A stretch of 64,000 nucleotides of DNA from Mixia osmundae IAM 14324. Taxonomy: Eukaryota; Basidiomycota; Mixiomycetes; Mixiales; Mixiaceae. This document shows, piece after piece, positions 44,759 to 55,148 of this stretch (position 1 is the stretch's first letter; every line of letters starts with the position of its first letter). A program made the translations under genes and the position numbers. The DNA lies in assembly GCF_000708205.1 (NCBI RefSeq), contig NW_014575563.1, forward strand, positions 1,047,361 through 1,111,360, given 5' to 3'. The notes under the pieces are model-generated. The model was not told the DNA's origin. It did no database searches and worked only from the letters and a program-made list of their open reading frames with translations.

Positions 44759-46825
44759 ATGACGAGCCTCGTGCAGCAGTACTTCACATCGCCTGCAGTC
44801 TCGCAGCCTCGCGCGATCGCGCACCTAGCGCTCTTGCTAGGCGGGCTCTACATTGCCTCGCGCACCCTTCGCGCTGCTGCCCACGCTCTGTTCCCCAGCA
44901 AATTCCCAGGTCAAGCCGAGACTGAGCTACTCGCTACACCCGTCGTCTTCTCACAGGCCGATGTTGGCGCAAAGGAACTCTCTGGCGTCAAAGCGTATGA
45001 TTATATCATTGCCGGAGGTGTGCCGGCTCTTTACCTGTTGCTACCCGAATGAAGCTGATGGGGCTTGGTGATCAGGTGGTACTGCAGGCATAGTCCTCGC
45101 GGCTCGATTGTCGGAAGATCCAAAGGTCTCTGTCCTTGTCATCGAAGCCGGCTACTCGGATCTCAAGCAGCTCTACTCGCGTATCCCGGCTGGTTTCGCC
45201 AAGCTCTTTACCGGTGCCAACGATTGGAACTACAGCACCACGCCCCAGTCGAATGCAAACGGTCGCAAGTTCTACTGGCCGAGAGGAAAGGCTCTCGGAG
45301 GATGCTCGTCGATCAATGCTATGATTTACAATGTCGGCTCACCTGCAGACTATGACGAATGGGAGCAAAAGTGTGGCATGAAGGGATGGGGCTACAGCTC
45401 TATGGCACACCTCGTCAAGAGAGCCACTACGTTCACCCCACGACCTGGATTCGATGTCAAGAACAGCAACCTTGGCAAAGATGGTCCTTGGCAAATCTCG
45501 TATTCGTACACGTCGAAGCTCTGCAAGCCGTTCATCAAGGCCTGTGATGCTGTCGGCATACCAGAAGTCGCCTGCGTCAACACTGAAAAGGGCATTGCCG
45601 GCGCATCGACTATGCAGACTTTCATCGATCAGAAGGGCCAGCGCTCGAGCACGGCTACGGCTTACCTCGATCACGCAACAGCTTCTCGATCCAATTTGCA
45701 CATTGCTGTCGGCCAGACGGTCACCCGCGTCATCTTCGATCGCACTGTCACGCCGCCTCGCGCCATCGGTGTCGAGATGGCTGCGTCCAAGCATGCACCA
45801 CTCTCGTACCGCGCTCGTGCTCGCAAGGAAGTCATTGTCTGCGGTGGCGCCATCGCGAGCCCTACCCTGCTCATGTGCAGCGGTGTCGGACCAGCCGAGC
45901 ATCTACGCTCCAAGAACATTGATGTCGTCGCCGATGTCCCAGGAGTGGGTCAAAATTTGCACGATCATCTCTTCATTCCCGCCATCGCTCGCGTACACAA
46001 GGGCATGTCGCTTCAATTCTTGGCAAACGACATCAAGTCGATTCCCGCACTCGTCGAATGGATTCGCAAAGGCACCGGACCTCTCACGTCCAATGTTGCC
46101 GAAGCATGTTCCTTCCTGAGCGCCACGGAGCGTGAGGACTGCCCCAAGAACATCAAGAATCTCGTATGTTGCCTGCAGATCAGTGAGCCGTGCTCATGTT
46201 TGTGCAGATGAGCGGTCCTGGCTCAGCTGATCTCGAGCTGCTATCTGGCCCTGTTTGTTATGTCGATCATGGTCGGTCTGTGCCGACAGACTACAGCGAC
46301 TATGCTGCTGTCGGTGCAATCCATCTTCGACCAGAAGGACGTGGCAGTATTCGCCTCGACACACGCAACATTTTTGATGCCCCTCTCATTGATCCTGCCT
46401 AGTAAGTCGCTCACACAGCCCAGTAGAGTCGTGCTGACGCTGGCGATAGTCTGTCCACGGAGAGCGACCGCGCCATGATGCTGTACGGCCTCAAGCTCTG
46501 CCGAAAGGTCATCGAGAACGAACAATACGGCGCCTTCAAGTCATGGTACCGTCCCAGCTTTGAAGAGTCGACCGACGAGCAGCTGGAGGAGTACATCCGT
46601 AACGAGAGTGAGACGATTTACCACCCCGCAGGCACTTGCCAAGCTGGCGATTTCTCGGCAAATCCCAATGCCGTCGTCGATCATGAGCTCAAGGTCCGCA
46701 ACGTCACCGGACTGCGCGTCTGCGATGTCTCAATCCAGCCACATCTGATTGCTGGCCATCCTTGCGCATCCGCCGTCCTGACAGGCGAAAAGCTCGCCGA
46801 GATTATCAAACAATCGCCAAAGTGA
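44759..46825 (+). CDS. GMC-family FAD oxidoreductase
   Basis: Four exons (44759-45017, 45076-46163, 46208-46401, 46450-46825), 638 residues. An N-terminal hydrophobic stretch (AIAHLALLLGGLYIASRTL) suggests a membrane anchor. The FAD-binding fold is YDYIIAGGGTAGIVLAARLS, where intron 1 splits the glycine motif; WPRGKALGGCSSINAMIYN and GAIASPTLLMCSGVGP are the two GMC signatures. The C-terminal active site has ETIYHPAGTCQAG and IQPHLIAGHPCASAV, with the two catalytic histidines. GMC enzymes include choline dehydrogenases, alcohol and aryl-alcohol oxidases; the substrate here is not determined. It lies 228 bp upstream of S-formylglutathione hydrolase on the same strand. It ends SPK and has no peroxisomal signal. 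Confidence 0.9.
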
Positions 46826-47053
46826 TCCTGTGCGGAGATGAAGCTGTTCGAAGTTGTCTTGCAAGTCATGAAGTCATCACAATCACGCACGCGCATATCG
46901 CACGTATGATATCTATGTAGTCAGTCGATGCAGTATGGGTTGACGAGGGTCTTTGCGATTGCCTGAGCTTGAGCCAAGATCGCACGCGCCCTACGCGTCC
47001 TGCAAGCTCGTTGCAATTGCGTCATACCCTTGAGACCTCTCCAACATACAACG

Positions 47054-48074
47054 ATGGGACTGAAGCAAGAGAGCGCTAATAAGACCTTTGGAGGCACCTT
47101 GACCAAGTATGAGCTCACAGCCGACAAGCTAGGCCAGCTCACGACCAAAATCAACGTCTTTGTACCTGGCGGCTCTGGGAAATTCCCCGTGCTGCTCTAT
47201 CTCGCCGGTCTGACCTGCACAGAGGACAACGGCGCACAGCAAGTCATTTCGGCTCATTCGCAAGCTTGTCTGATGTCTTGTGCCATAGGAAAGGTGGCTT
47301 CTTCCAATCTGCAGCGGAGCACAAGATAGCACTCGTCTTTCCGGACACGAGCCCGAGAGGAGCAAAGATCGAGTCCGAGGATGACAGCTTTGACTTTGGG
47401 AGTGGAGCGGGCTTCTATCTCGATGCTACGAAGGAACCGTGGTCAAAGCATTACAACATGTCGAGCTATTTGACCGAAGAGCTGCCGGCATTGCTCAAAG
47501 AGGCCGATCTGCCTCTTGACTTGAGCAGAACGTCTCTGATGGGTCACTCCATGGGTGCGTGGAATGCAAGCTTCACTTTGAACGGACTGAAGCCCTGCCG
47601 TCTTTTGGCACAGGCGGCCACGGTGCCATCTCGCTCTACCTGAGGCATCCTCAGCTATACAAATCTGCCTCTGGCTTCTCCCCGATTGCAAATCCGACGC
47701 AATGCGGCTGGGGCGAGAAGGCCTTCAAAGGTTACCTGAAGGGTGGCGTCGAGGAAGGCAAGAAGTATGACTCGACAGAGCTCATTGCAGGCTTCAGGGG
47801 CAAAGACGTTCATATTCTCATTGACCAGGTACGTCGCGCGTCCTCCGACTCAAGATCTCTATGCTGATGTGGCTGAATGCAGGGAACCGGCGATGACTGG
47901 TACAAGAAGGGTCAGCTATTGACGGAGAACTTCCAAAAGGCGGCGGGTCAAGCGGGTCTGAATGAGGAGAGCGTCAAGATCAGGATGCAAGACGGATACG
48001 ACCACTCGTACTTCTTTATCTCTACTTTTGCTAGTGATCACGTCGCATTTCACGCAAAGTACTTGCATGCATGA
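47054..48074 (+). CDS. S-formylglutathione hydrolase (esterase D)
   Basis: Four exons (47054-47238, 47289-47554, 47614-47828, 47883-48074), 285 residues. Family blocks are LLYLAGLTCTEDNGAQKGGF, LVFPDTSPRGAKIE, GAGFYLDATKEPW, the nucleophile LMGHSMGGHGAISLY, the acid region IDQGTGDDWYKKGQLL, and the catalytic histidine in DGYDHSYFFISTF. The enzyme hydrolyses S-formylglutathione to formate and glutathione, the last step of glutathione-dependent formaldehyde detoxification in the cytosol. Intron 1 (47239-47288) requires a GC donor, CA/GCAAGT; every GT alternative breaks AQKGGFFQSAAEH. It converges on ORC4 with 15 bp between stops. Confidence 0.93.
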
Positions 48075-48089
48075 ACTGACACGGTGTCG

Positions 48090-50382
48090 CTAGTTGGACC
48101 AATTCTTGCTCCATCGATGAAGGTGCTCTGGCAGCGATGCGCCCGTTGCTCTGAGCGCAGCGTCGATCTCTTCCGGCCAGACAACCAGCCGACACATTCT
48201 AAAACGACCTCGTGTCGATGTGATCGAGCAAGCCATGGCTTCGTTCGTCTTGATGTTCTTGCGCGAAGTGGCACTGGCATCCATGATGACCTCTCGATCG
48301 TATAGACTCTCGAAGGCTTTGCCGAATATCTGGAATGAGTAGGGTCTGTCCCTATCGGCTGCTCTACGCATGTGATCGAGGTATTGCTCGTAGGCGATTG
48401 CGAGGTTGAAGGTGTCTGTGAGCTCTGACGAAAGATGCTTGCAAGCGACCAATACGGCCAGCTCCGTCACAGTGCAATACGAGACCGCCGTGACTGTACT
48501 TTGCTTGTTGATCTGATCCGATAGAGCAGCTTGTAGTGTGGCAACGACGAAGCTCGGTGTGCAGTTTGTCGAGTCTGCAAGTAGTGCGACAGCTCGGACC
48601 AATGCATGGCGCATGATATTAATCAATCGCTGAGTCGCCTGCGGCTTTCGGAAGAGCTCAGCCAGATGTGCGGAGCGCTTCTTGTCGTGAAGAAAGGCAG
48701 GCAGAGCTGTCTGCCAGTCGTCCAATATAGCTGCCACAGCTGAGTCATCGGGCGGATGGATCGCGTCGTAGCCTAAATAAGTCGTCACGAGAGCATCGAT
48801 ATGCTCTTTCGCCTTGATTGGCTTGACGTATAGCACGCGCGACTGACAGCGAGATTTCACACGCTTCTCTAGCTTGTTCAGACAATCCTGCATACACCAT
48901 CAGTGCGAGTGTGCGTGAAGCGCCTCGAGACGCACGACACGCGAAGACAGGCCGAGGACGAGCATGCCACCGCCACGCCGGTTGCTCTGAACGATATCGA
49001 GCAGGCAATAGAGGAAGCTCTGCCGCCCGACTTGGGTAGCAAAGAGATCGAATTCGTCCAGTACGAGAACGAGGGGTCTGCTTTGCTGGCTCGTCACGGC
49101 TTTCTGGCCGGGTTCGAGCAAGCCGAGGATCGAGCTGAGTATAGCTTCATTAGAAGCGGTGATATCTTCTAGCCCTTCGGCATGTGTGCAAAGCTGGGAA
49201 GCCATCTCTTGGTGCGCTAGTCTATCATTGGCCTGCACCAGGCCACTCAATCTGACGGTGATGAACGCCTCTTCGCCATGCTCTTCTTGCATGAGCTGCA
49301 ACGATCGCTCGACAACCTGCGCGTACGTCAGTCGACTGTGTACACTGGACTGAAAAGGAGCACACAGTCGATTTGCCGGCGCCACGCTCGCCAAGTAAGA
49401 GTAAGCAGTTGCCTTCTCCTAGCGTGATGGTGCTCTTGAGCGCTTGACGGATTTGCGTCTCGATGGCCCCGATGACGGGCAAGCCAGGCGCATCGATGGC
49501 CGAAGAAGTGCTGGCAAAAGCTCGCTCGACCTGCGAGATGCTCGACATGCGATCTTGTAGGTATTGCATCGCTTGAACTGCGGGATTGGCTGAAGGATCT
49601 ACCATCCTCGGTCGGCGACTTGGCGCAACAGGCTTGACAGCTGGCGGCGCATCGTCTTGGGACTGTCTGGGCCGTTGCGATGCTATTGTTGGCACTGGCA
49701 GATTCGGCGGTGGATCGACTTGCATGACGCTGCTCGGCGGGGCATCAGGCGCAGCAGAGCTCTGCGTCGTGCTAATGTGCGTTCTCGCGCTACTGCTTGC
49801 TTCCGTCTCTGTGACAGATTCCTGCTGTGCAGACGTTGATGCTTCAGGCACATGCGAGGGTTTGCGCTGCCGCCTGCCTCTGCCAAGTGGCGGCGAGGGC
49901 GGTACGAGCTCGACAGACTCCTCCTGAGTCTCCGTCTCATCTGTACTAGCTCGCTGCTTCCCACGGGCTTTCGCGCTCGTCGCTCGCGTGGCTGGTAACT
50001 TCTCCGTCACGAGTGGCTTCTTGGGACTCTTTGCGCTGCCTTTCCTGACTGGTCGAGTGGGCGTGGCAACCTTTGGGGATCGTGCTGGCGTTTTGCTCTT
50101 TGACGGAGTTGCAGGTTGGTCTAGCCTTGACCGCTTGGCTGACTCGGGCTGAGACTCCGGCTCTGGGGATTCGACGATCTTGCGTTTGGCAGTCCTCTTC
50201 GATCGGGATGCTAGCCGAGGTGCGGGCAAGTCTGAAGGCGCCTGTACAGGCTCGGGCGACTTTCGCGTCTGTGCGGCTTTCTGCCTGCGTAGTCGCTCCT
50301 TCATCTCCTTTTTGAAGCGGTAGATGACCGAGTCGGGCGGGAGGATGGTTCTGGAGATGATCTTACCTGCCTCGAGGAGCAT
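48090..50382 (-). CDS. ORC4: ORC4, origin recognition complex AAA+ subunit
   Basis: Three exons: 50382-49366, 49316-48936 and 48887-48090, 731 residues. The AAA+ core starts with LPVIGAIETQIRQAL and a Walker A loop LLLGERGAGKST, continues with FITVRLSGLVQANDRLAHQE, a Walker B LVLVLDEFDLFA, and the ORC4 signature GLSSRVDCLNKLEKRVKSRC. A winged-helix region follows. ORC4 helps load MCM helicase at origins. The first 240 residues are a basic, disordered extension with many SPKK/TPxR-like pieces and GRGRRQRKP, which resembles AT-hook sequence; in fission yeast the Orc4 N-terminus carries AT-hooks that bind origins. The start codon is 98 bp from that of a divergent gene. Confidence 0.9.
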
Positions 50383-50480
50383 CTTGTCACATACCTCTCG
50401 CTCTCAGCGGCAAGTCTCGTCCTGCTTTGTTCGCGACAAGACGCGACTGACATCTCCGCCAGTCTCCGCCAGGCCCAGCG

Positions 50481-51483
50481 ATGGATCTGACCAAGCTCAA
50501 AGGCTTCAAGCCGCTGTCTGCGACCGTAACGGATAAGCTCGGTGGCTCGTCGAGCACGGGTGATCCGGCATCGGTCAATGAGGGCAATCTTCCTCGTCCA
50601 AGACCTCGTCCAGTCTTTCGACCCTCTCAGCCTGCTCCAACTGCCCCTCCGCATCTTCCTGCCCCAGCACAGAGCCCTCTACCTCGTTCCGCGGCAGGTC
50701 AGACGCCTCAGAACGTCATGCAGCAGGCGTACACGCCCATCAAAGCAAGCGAGCAGCCTGCACTTGCCATGATCGATGAAGACGATGATCCTTTGGGCAT
50801 TGAAGCGCTCCTCAAGGAGAACATGCCTTCCAACAGCCCGCCCGTTCGCAAACGCAGTCTCTCGCCCTTCCTACTCGCCCCGCCAAGTGAGCCAAGTGCT
50901 CGCAACGGCCGGACAGATCTCTTCGACCAGCCTCTGAAGCGCCCTCGAGTCCCATCAGAAGAGCTATATAGATCCACTCCTGTTCCGCCTTCATCTGCGG
51001 GTACGTCAAGCGCACATTTCGCCCGAGACATCCTGAAAAGCGACGATCAGGCGCAAGACAAGAGAGTCGCAAGCTTTACTACGATCAAGCTTGCCAGACC
51101 GACCTCGCCGAGCAGCACAGTGACCGCGAAGCCCAGCAACGGGAGCAACGTGAAGCCCAGATGAAGCATTGGGCCAGCGTATCACACGAAGAGTGGCTCA
51201 AAGGTGGTCAGGCCCTTCTCGATCGTTTCTCGAGCCTTTCGGATGCTCTGGTCGCTCTCGTCGCGTGCGTGATCTTACCCTCATCCGCAGCTTGCGCTCA
51301 TCTCTCCGTTATCCTCACAGCGACAAGCAAGCGGCTGCGATGAACATCGGCAGAACGCTCGACGACCACAAGATTGTCCTCGCGCATCGGGCAAGAGAAC
51401 TCGAAGAGACTGTCAAGGTCGCACAACAATGGCGTACCGGCTTTGCGCCCCTTCATCCAGCGAATGCATCGTCATCGTCATAA
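50481..51483 (+). CDS. Hypothetical protein, disordered then coiled coil
   Basis: Three exons (50481-51065, 51116-51264, 51321-51483), 298 residues. I do not recognise it. The N-terminal 195 residues are disordered and rich in Pro and Ser (LPRPRPRPVFRPSQPAPTAP), with a short acidic-hydrophobic piece MIDEDDDPLGIEALL. The C-terminal 100 residues are helical: REAQQREQREAQMKHWAS, LLDRFSSLSDALVALVA, and DKQAAAMNIGRTLDDHKIVL followed by ELEETVKVAQQW, consistent with a coiled coil. The first intron may start with GT at 51066 or GC at 51069; both keep the frame. The gene is divergent from ORC4 across 98 bp. Confidence 0.6.
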
Positions 51484-51614
51484 AATACACCAATGCATTC
51501 GTTTCGCGAAGATGCGCACGGACTGTGCGCGAAACTGCCTCTTTGACGCATACTGAGGTTCAGCGGCTTCCTGACTTGCTTGCTCTTTACTCGCGCAGCG
51601 TATACTGAAGGAAG

Positions 51615-53025
51615 ATGTCGACGGAAACACCGGCGCGCAAACAGTGGCAACGACATGCCGTCGCGTTCTTGGGCGAATTCGCAGGCTCGTTCATCTTCGA
51701 ATTCTTATCTGTACGTACGGCACAATGACAGTGACAGCTAAGTTGCTCACCGCTGCCGAGCAGATCAGCAGTATCAAATCTCTCCAGGGCGCACCTGTGC
51801 TCATGAAGCAGTCATCGATGCCCAATCTGACTTATCGCGAGCTCTTCGAACTATCAGTGGCGCAAGGCATCAGTCTACTCGTCGCACTCCTCATTACAGT
51901 AGGCATCCCTCATCGACTGTGTCCGAATGTCGATACTGATGCGCCCAATCTAGGTGCGAATGTGTCAGGCGCTCTTCAATCCGACCATCTCGCTCGCGCT
52001 ATGTTTCTGCGGCGTCATCAAGCCTACGCGCGCTGTCATCTTGTCCACTGCCCAATTTGTGGCTGTGCGTAGACAGCCCTACTCGGTGATCTGGCTGAAT
52101 CGCTGTAGGCCATCGCCGGTGCTGCACTTGTGGCCGGCCTGACCGCCTCGAGCGGGGTCGACTCGGTCGTTGCGCGGAGTCACGAAGCGATCGGATTGGC
52201 GCAGGCCGTGTTTATCGAGTCAACACTCACAACCATCTTCGTCCTCGCAGTGTTATTCCAAAGTGAGTACACCAAATGGTCCCAATCATCCTACTGACAC
52301 CGTACAGCTGCCGAACCTGTCTCAAGCCATCGCACTGCAACAAGTGTTGCCCTGGCCTACACAGGCTGCCTCCTGCCTGCCATATATGTAAGCAGTCCCG
52401 TTAGAAGCTGCAACGAGCCCTGACATACGAGAGGCAGTGGACTGCGACCTCACTCAACCCAGCTCGCACGCTCGCGACTGCACTGATCTCAAATGACTGG
52501 CCAATCGAAACCTGGACATACATACTCGGCGACGTCATAGGCGTCATCGTAGCCTGTGTCCTACGCCGGGCGTTAGTCGCCGTATCGCCCTACACCTCAC
52601 TCTTACTTGTCGAGCGTGTACCAGCAGAGCAGATCAGTAAAACCAGAGCGCAGATGCGCTCAACACGATTGACACACTTGCAACGGACCGCTTTGCTTGC
52701 CGCTGGCACGACGGTCGATCTTCTCGATCAAGCAGAACGTGCTCTGACCGAAGCCACCCTGTCGTCACCTCTGCACGACGAGGCACGCGACTCGACAGGA
52801 GCAACACGGGAATCGGCCCCTTCTCCACCGATCACTGGAGCACCAACGGAACAGGTGAAGCTCCTACCTGCGCCAGACATTGACATGCAGCAGCCCATCA
52901 GCTCGCCAGCTCGTCAAGGGCTGACTGAGGTCATGCCGACCGATGTCGAACGGGATCGACTGAGCATAGAGCTTCGGTCGGACGTACTGTCTACCATCTC
53001 AGAAAAGACGGCCGAGCAGGTTTAG
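51615..53025 (+). CDS. Aquaporin/aquaglyceroporin with NPT first motif
   Basis: Six exons (51615-51710, 51764-51898, 51954-52064, 52109-52262, 52308-52387, 52438-53025), 387 residues. It starts AVAFLGEFAGSFIFEFLS, then a helix SVAQGISLLVALLIT, the first pore loop CQALFNPTISLALCFCG, the helix AAIAGAALVAGLTASSGVDS, IESTLTTIFVLAVLFQ, and the second loop TATSLNPARTLATALISND. The first NPA motif is replaced by NPT; the second is a normal NPAR with the filter arginine. Aquaporins carry water or small solutes such as glycerol across membranes. The C-terminal tail is about 140 residues, disordered, rich in Thr, Glu and Pro. Confidence 0.88.
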
Positions 53026-53084
53026 CATCACGCATCATGTATATTGAGCGTGCATATCGGTTCAACAACATGATGCACATGGAT

Positions 53085-54866
53085 CTACCGCAATGCGTTC
53101 GGGCCTGAGCGTGAGCCCGGCCGGCTGATCGTGAGCGCAGACTCGGCTGCGATACCCCGAGGTGATAGAGGTGTTGGCGAAGTCGGTCGGCGTTCGAAAG
53201 TGAGGCCTGCCTCGGTACGCGGAGACGCTGCAGCAGAAGGAGAATACGAGAAGGACAGCGGCGATTTGCGCGAGGCTCGGTTAGGACTCAGATCGAGCAT
53301 AGTCGATGTTGCTGTCTGCGGCGAGGGCGGTGTATTGAGCAGATCGGTAAAGCTAGGCGGTGGCACCAGAGCCTCTGCAGCACGGACACCGTTTGGATCA
53401 CTCGTGGCGTCATCGGCAACGTAGGGGTTGCTAATGAGTGGTGAGTCTCGCACGGAGAGCTCTGCTATACTTGGACGGCGCTCGCGTACCGCGCGTCTCA
53501 AGGTTTGCCATTCATCGCAAGGCCCGCTATAGGTGGAATACTTGAGACTCGGCGAAGAACCATCAGTTTTATTGATGGTTGCGCTCGCTGGCCCATCGTA
53601 GACTGTCCGCAACTTCTCTATCGAGTCGTCCAGTGCGCGAGAGGCAAACACGATACGAATGTGCTTGTGAAGATATATTCTCGCTGCCTTTCGTACTGGT
53701 GGCTGCACATCGCCTTCGAGGTCCTCGATAGACTCTGATCGCTGTCGGCTGCGCTCAAGAGGCGGTGAAGCGAATTGCAGATGCACAGCATATCGCAATG
53801 GGTCTGAAGTCCGTGGACTATCTTGTGGCTGCTCATTAGCGACTGTATAGCTCTTCTGACGTATGAACGTCTTGCTGCCAGCCGGCATGTCTGAGAGATC
53901 ATAAGGTACGAGGAACACTTTGACGGCGGTGTTGTTCGCGTTCTTGATGATGATCTGTATCTGTCCTTGCGTAGGTATCCTATAGCCCGGAAAACGTTGC
54001 CGGTCTACCTCGCCTGATGTCTCTTCGTCATCTAGAAACACAGCATTGTTCGCAGACTCGGCTAGCTGCTGGGTATAGTGGTGCTCGAGATCAACGGTAC
54101 CGACGTAAGGCGTGCCTACTCCGCTGCCGGTGTCGTAGTATGACGCGCCGAACTCCAAGTTGAGATGGGGCGGGCATCTTAGACTCTTTGGTACTTTGCT
54201 ACCATGCCCGATGACGCCAATCTCGGCTAGGAATGGCAATGGCTTGGACGGCAATGTTGACATGCGGCCTGAGAGAAGCGAATTCTCATATGACCCTATG
54301 AGCGATGCAAATGGCGAGGGCGATAATGACGGGGAGTTGCCAAGCAGTTGGCCAGAGGATCGTCTCCGCGCCTTCCTTATTGCGGCAATCTCACCCGCAG
54401 TATCTAGCGAGGTGGGTGATGCAGGCGATACGCTCGCTGATGGCGGAGTGAGAAAGCGCGACCAAGCTGACATGGATCGTCTCGGCGTGCGCCTCGCTTG
54501 CAATTCAGAGTCACGCGACAGATTGGCCGATAAGCTCGAGGGCGGAGACGGCGCAGTGTCTGAAGATCGAGACAACGAGAGACGCGATGGTGTATGTTGC
54601 ATGGGTACTTGCGCATGCACAGGCGCTTCGTAGATCAAGCTCGTGCCTGTGCTCGAGCTGGTAGAAGCTGTTGAGTCACTCTGGCCGGCCAGTACGCGAT
54701 CTTGCCTTTGTCCGAGCTGCTCGTTCGAGCCGGCAATGCTGATCGGTTCGACTGTAGTAGAAGTGGACGATACGTCGCTGCCCGAGCCTGAGGGACTCTT
54801 GACCATCTTGATCGCCTTCGGATCAACTGGGTGCCGGACCGTCAGTGCGTGACCAACGTGATCCAT
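53085..54866 (-). CDS. Atos-like conserved-domain protein (DUF4210 type)
   Basis: A single open frame, 593 residues from the ATG at 54866; the frame continues upstream without an ATG, so an upstream exon is possible. The conserved centre reads GSYENSLLSGRMSTLPSKPL, PFLAEIGVIGHGSKVPKSLR, CPPHLNLEFGASYYD, then FPGYRIPTQGQIQIIIKNAN, TAVKVFLVPYDLSDMPAGSK and TFIRQKSYT. A later block ARIYLHKHIRIVFASRALDD closes the domain. This matches the family of human FAM214/Atos and fungal proteins linked to meiotic chromosome segregation. The biochemical role is not well known. The rest is Ser/Pro-rich and disordered. It converges on the aquaporin gene, 59 bp away. Confidence 0.75.
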   Translation of the reverse strand: MDHVGHALTVRHPVDPKAIKMVKSPSGSGSDVSSTSTTVEPISIAGSNEQLGQRQDRVLAGQSDSTASTSSSTGTSLIYEAPVHAQVPMQHTPSRLSLSRSSDTAPSPPSSLSANLSRDSELQARRTPRRSMSAWSRFLTPPSASVSPASPTSLDTAGEIAAIRKARRRSSGQLLGNSPSLSPSPFASLIGSYENSLLSGRMSTLPSKPLPFLAEIGVIGHGSKVPKSLRCPPHLNLEFGASYYDTGSGVGTPYVGTVDLEHHYTQQLAESANNAVFLDDEETSGEVDRQRFPGYRIPTQGQIQIIIKNANNTAVKVFLVPYDLSDMPAGSKTFIRQKSYTVANEQPQDSPRTSDPLRYAVHLQFASPPLERSRQRSESIEDLEGDVQPPVRKAARIYLHKHIRIVFASRALDDSIEKLRTVYDGPASATINKTDGSSPSLKYSTYSGPCDEWQTLRRAVRERRPSIAELSVRDSPLISNPYVADDATSDPNGVRAAEALVPPPSFTDLLNTPPSPQTATSTMLDLSPNRASRKSPLSFSYSPSAAASPRTEAGLTFERRPTSPTPLSPRGIAAESALTISRPGSRSGPNALR

Positions 54867-55148
54867 CCGAGCGTACCTCTGCTTTGATGCGATCGATTGA
54901 ACTGGGACCAGTCCTGATAGCCTGACGAAGCTGCCTTGGCCTTTCGTTGCCAGGCGGGAAGTGCCGGGGTGTTGTCCGCTTTGACCATGGTGACCCAAGT
55001 GCTATGCTTTCCTTGGCGTCGTTGGCCGTTCGCGAGCTTCTGCTTGCCTCAGCTAGCTCGCGAGATCACACCGGCGTCATGCTGTCTAGCACGTCTTGAC
55101 TGCTCCTGACACTTGGCTGGCTCGGCTGTGCGCACATCCGATGTGGTG

